Source of the DNA: Terana coerulea | Taxonomy: Eukaryota; Basidiomycota; Agaricomycetes; Polyporales; Phanerochaetaceae | Assembly: GCA_024811115.1 (NCBI GenBank) | Contig: JAKOGH010000937.1 | Span: 1 to 64,000, forward strand | Direction: 5' to 3' | DNA length: 64,000 bases | Shown: positions 60,677 to 64,000 of the stretch, one piece after another | Layout: each line of letters starts with the position of its first letter | Numbering within the stretch: position 1 is the stretch's first letter | Position numbers and translations under genes: made by a program | Notes under the pieces: generated by a model | Database searches by the model: none | Told to the model about the DNA's origin: nothing | The model's input: the letters and a program-made list of their open reading frames with translations, nothing else

Positions 60677-63034
60677 ATGCCGGGTTTACGGGCGTTTGCG
60701 AGGGCTCTGCACGTTGCCGCATTCGCCTCCTCCACTTTTGCGGACAGCACCAACACATCTACAACTCCGCGGTCAGCCAAGTCGGAACGATGCACCTCTA
60801 GGGCAGTACAATGTTGTGGGAGACAGCGTGGTCAGCGCGCAGCAGGTACGTCTTCGTCCAGTGCCTCTTTCATGGCGCTTTGGCTCGCGTCGCCTACGGC
60901 CATAGACGACTTACCACCATTGTACAGATGTTCCTTGGCACCGCGAATACGGTGTTCATCATAGACAAAGTGGAGAACAACCCAACGCAACTGAACGGGC
61001 ACCCGGCGTGGGCGTCGCGCTATTCACTGAGCACGAACTCAGGCAGTCCCATGGATGTACTTACCAACACGTTTTGTGCGGTATGCCCTCAAACTTTTCT
61101 TCCTCTACTCTTGGCTAATGTGGACGCATAGGCAGGTGGCGTGTTAGGGAACGGTACATGGGTCAGTGTCGGCGGGAACCAGGCTGTCACGACGGATGGA
61201 GTGGCGGCGAAGACCCAGGATGGCACTTCAGGACCTTATGATGACCCTGATGGTGGAAAGAGGTGCGTTAGCAACCAAGCTGGGTAGTTCCGTTGATGAA
61301 AGCTCACATTTGGCATAGTTTACGGTGAGGATACCCGTGCATGACTATTTCGGCAGCGAAACTCAGCATATATGCTAGGTTACTCACCCCGTGCGACGGT
61401 GGCGGCTGTGACTGGGAGCTTGTGGGTGCTATGACCACTCGCCGATGGTATCCTACATGGTATGTGTCATGAGGTGCTGCGCATACATTGCGCTAATTTT
61501 TAACAGTGAGACGCTCGATGACGGCCGGCTTATGATTGTACGTTACTGCGCACTGCTGCCTCGACTTTTTCTTATTCTGTTTCGGCAGATTGGTGGAGAC
61601 ACTTACGGTGGCTTCGTGAATGACGCGGCGCAGACAAACCCAACGTACGAGTTCTTCCCACCCGCAGTAGGCGCAAACCCGTCACCTCGCCGCTCCTCCA
61701 ACGCACCCTCCCCGCGAACCTCTACCCCCTTGTGTGGCTGCTCCCCTCCGGCAAGCTGCTCATGCAAGCGAACTATGGCACCGCGCTGCTCGACTGGAAG
61801 GCTGGCAGGGAGTATGCGCTGCCGGACATGCCGCACGCGGTGCGCACGTACCCCGCGAGTGCGGGCAGTGCGCTGCTCCCGCTCACGCCGGCCACGAACT
61901 GGACTGCGACGGTGCTATTCTGTGGTGGGATGGACGTGCCCGCGGACGGCTGGAGCGCCGACCGCGCGTGGCCGACGTTCGACACGTCACGCTCGTGCGT
62001 GCGGATCGCGCCGGACGCGGACGCGGCGTACGAGGAGGACGACGACCTGCCATATGGGCGCTCGATGGGAAATATGATTATGCTTCCGACGGGCAAGATC
62101 ATGTATTTGAACGGCGCGAAGACCGGTGTTGCGGGGTACGGGGCGGGGAATAATACGGTGGGCGACTCGTATGCCGATAATCCCGCGCTGCAGCCTATGT
62201 TGTACGACCCCGATGCGCCTGCCGGGCAACGCTGGTCGACGGACGGCCTGTCGGCGAGTACCGTCCCTCGCATGTATCATTCTAGTGCAATACTTCTGCC
62301 TGACGGTAAGTTCTAACTCTCTCATGTACGATGATAGTGTGGTCTCATGTGTATCCGCCCCAGGTTCGATACTCGTCTCTGGTTCAAACCCGCACCCAGA
62401 CTACACCACCAACACAAAGTTCCCGACCGAGTATCGCGTCGAGCAACTGTATCCTTCATACTACAACGCGCGCCGCCCTGAGCCTGAAGGTATCCCGTCC
62501 ACTATCGGCTACGGCGGCGCGTATGTCAACATCTCGCTCTCCGCGACGGACCTGAGCAACAACACAGAGAATATCCGCAATGCAACCGCTGTACTACTGC
62601 GCCCTGGCTTCTCGACGCACGGTCTCCAGATGAGCCAACGCATGCTCGTGCTCGAGAGCGCATACACAGGCGCTGCGGACGGCGGCGGCGTCCTCCACGT
62701 CGCCGCGGTGCCGCCGAACCCTGCACTCTTCCCGCCAGGACCAGCGCTGTTCTTCGTCGTCGTGGACGGGGTTCCCAGCGTCGGCGTGCAGGTTGTCGTC
62801 GGCAACGGCGAGATCGCGACGCAGCCGACTGCGACGGTCGCGCCGCTGCCGAGCTCGCGCATCGTAACGGCGGCGCAGGACGGCGGCGCGAATGCCACTA
62901 CGACTGGCACGGCGCGCAGCGCTGCCACTCAGGCTACCAATTCCGCGCGAGGCGGGTTCGTGCAGCCGGGGATAAGGCTCGAGTTACTCGTCTATACTAT
63001 GCTTGCAGGGATGCTGTTACTTGTATTGGTTTGA
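60677..63034 (+). CDS. Copper radical oxidase (glyoxal-oxidase type, AA5_1), GPI-anchored
   Basis: This is an extracellular copper radical oxidase that oxidises aldehydes or alcohols and yields H2O2 for lignin-degrading peroxidases. Features in order are an N-terminal signal-like segment (ALHVAAFASSTFA), QYNVVGDSVVSAQQ-MFLGTANTV, NGHPAWASRYSL, and CDGGGCDWELVGAMTTRRWYPT with the candidate Cys for the Cys-Tyr cofactor. Next are DDGRLMIIGG, NPTYEFFPP with the candidate partner Tyr, PRMYHSSAILLPDG (copper-binding Tyr-His), SGSNPHPDY and GFSTHGLQMSQRM (copper His). A Ser/Thr/Ala-rich linker and a hydrophobic end (LLVYTMLAGMLLLVLV) indicate a GPI anchor. At least five short introns are present. 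One base seems missing in the C run at 61678-61681 (GANP-VTSPLLQRTL), and the first exon also joins badly to QYNVVGD, so the N-terminus is uncertain. Confidence 0.88.
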
Positions 63035-63448
63035 CGGACCTCTTACGGGACATTACTAGACGGACTCCGAGTCACATGCACACGTATGCAATGGACTGTT
63101 TGCTTTGTAGACATCACACATCTTTGTAGCATACTAACACTCTCAATTTCAGGGGGTAGAGCACTTGATATAATATTGCATGTTATTTGTAAGTACAGCC
63201 TGCTCAAGGCGCGCGAAGTTAAGGGACAAGCCAGGGTCCCCTTATGTATGAAATGTGCTTGGCGCTCACGCCTTCGTCGCGTTGACGCTACCATGCGGTT
63301 TACACCGTTCATAGATCCCTGGCGATCGTGAGAAACCCGAACACGTTGCAAAAGGGAGTACCCAAGGCTACAGAGACATGGAAACTATACGCCAGCATCA
63401 TCTCACGCTGACCAATACTACATCCGCCATCTTTCCAGCCCACTCCCT
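63035..63448. other. Convergent 3' region
   Basis: This is the space between the 3' ends of the oxidase gene and the edge STAND gene. It should hold their UTRs. No gene is seen. Confidence 0.45.
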
Positions 63449-64000
63449 TCAGTTCTCCACCGGGTCGTCCGACCAGCACTGCGCCCAGTTCTCTCCGTGC
63501 ACGAAGCGGCTCAGGTCAAGTTCGACAGGTTTGCCACCGTCGAATATCTGTTTAATGCCTGGTCGGATCAGGCGACTGTGATACTTCTGTGGTATCCAGA
63601 ACAGGCGTTCCGAGTTGGAGTTCAAGTTGTGCACCCAGCCAGTCCGAAGACCATACTTCGTCAGCTCCAAACAAGCAATTGTGCTCAGCATCGATGTTTG
63701 TTGAGGGTCGGTCACTGGTAGGGCATGGTCTGGATTGCGTGAAAACAAGTACTCAGTCGTCGCGAGCCCTGTGCCTTGTGTGCGGGGACTTGGGTAAGCA
63801 CGGTGCAATGCGATGGCCGACAATGGATATCACTCACCAGATTGGAGCAGAGATGATGCATCCCATAGCTGTACGGCGCCATGGTAGGTGCAAACTGCGA
63901 GGTGCGTACCATTTGGGGAGAGCTCTGCAGACATCGGCCAATCGCAAATGTGCACCTTTGTCCTCGACAACTGTCTGGGCGTCTCTAGGGTATTCTCATC
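63449..64000 (-). CDS. WD40-repeat STAND protein, 3' end only (runs off the window)
   Basis: Exon 64000-63838 encodes the last WD40 unit (AELSPNGTHLAVCTYHGAVQLWDASSLLQS). A 62-bp GT-AG intron (63837-63776, or to 63775) leads to the final exon (63774-63449) encoding SRNPDHALP, GWVHNLNSNSERLFWIPQKY and LDLSRFVHGENWAQCWSDDPVEN. The same two-exon layout, intron position and closing module occur in the STAND gene at 35958-41770, so this is a paralog in the opposite orientation. The NACHT part would lie beyond the right edge. No break is seen in the visible part. Confidence 0.82.

Noticed and set aside
1..64000. CRISPR array, bacterial operons, plasmid origin or integrated virus
   Set aside because: No regular short repeats with spacers, no ribosome binding sites, and no viral or phage genes; intron-rich genes show a eukaryotic nuclear genome.

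Overview
The window is nuclear DNA of a filamentous basidiomycete, most likely an Agaricomycete. Almost every recognisable gene is cut by several 48-70 bp GT-AG introns. The proteins found (RSE1/SF3B3, TOP3, AFG1, RPR2, HIT, a copper radical oxidase, UDP-glycosyltransferases and C2-NACHT-WD40 STAND proteins) form a typical mushroom-type set. The species cannot be named from this sequence.

Layout, left to right. 0-12 kb: two members of an uncharacterised three-zinc-finger family, one decayed on + (1.5-3.2 kb) and one intact on - (8.7-10.3 kb), on either side of a mitochondrial-type OsmC/Ohr peroxidase. 12.5-14.4 kb: a HIT hydrolase and the RNase P subunit RPR2, head to head. 16.3-23.3 kb: a direct tandem duplication of about 3.5 kb, each unit with a UDP-glycosyltransferase gene; its right edge lies in a tRNA-Val(AAC) gene, and a 15-bp piece of that tRNA marks the junction. 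24.8-28.7 kb: TOP3 with a GRF and zinc-knuckle tail. 29.3-30.7 kb: an LRR/F-box-like protein. 32.6-33.2 kb: a small secreted protein. 36-41.8 kb: a C2-NACHT-WD40 STAND gene with an in-frame stop and a frameshift. 44.3-44.9 kb: a non-autonomous hAT-type element with an 8-bp target-site duplication. 45.9-47.2 kb: the third member of the zinc-finger family. 47.5-54.5 kb: RSE1 and AFG1, divergent. 56.0-58.4 kb: an Hsp20-domain protein with a long disordered N-terminus. 60.7-63.0 kb: a GPI-type copper radical (glyoxal-like) oxidase. 63.4 kb to the right edge: the 3' end of a second WD40 STAND gene.

There is no operon-like or biosynthetic cluster. Housekeeping genes alternate with lineage-specific families (STAND, UGT, zinc-finger, secreted) that show duplication and decay. 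The most novel item is the zinc-finger family: three scattered paralogs share exon borders and phases, including an invariant 86-nt exon, and carry a third finger with an unusually long Cys-Cys loop.

Caution: RSE1, which should be essential and single copy, needs at least six 1-nt corrections to read through, most of them in homopolymers. Single-base frameshifts elsewhere in the window (UGT1, AFG1, oxidase, zinc-finger copy 1) may therefore be sequencing or assembly errors rather than true pseudogenisation.
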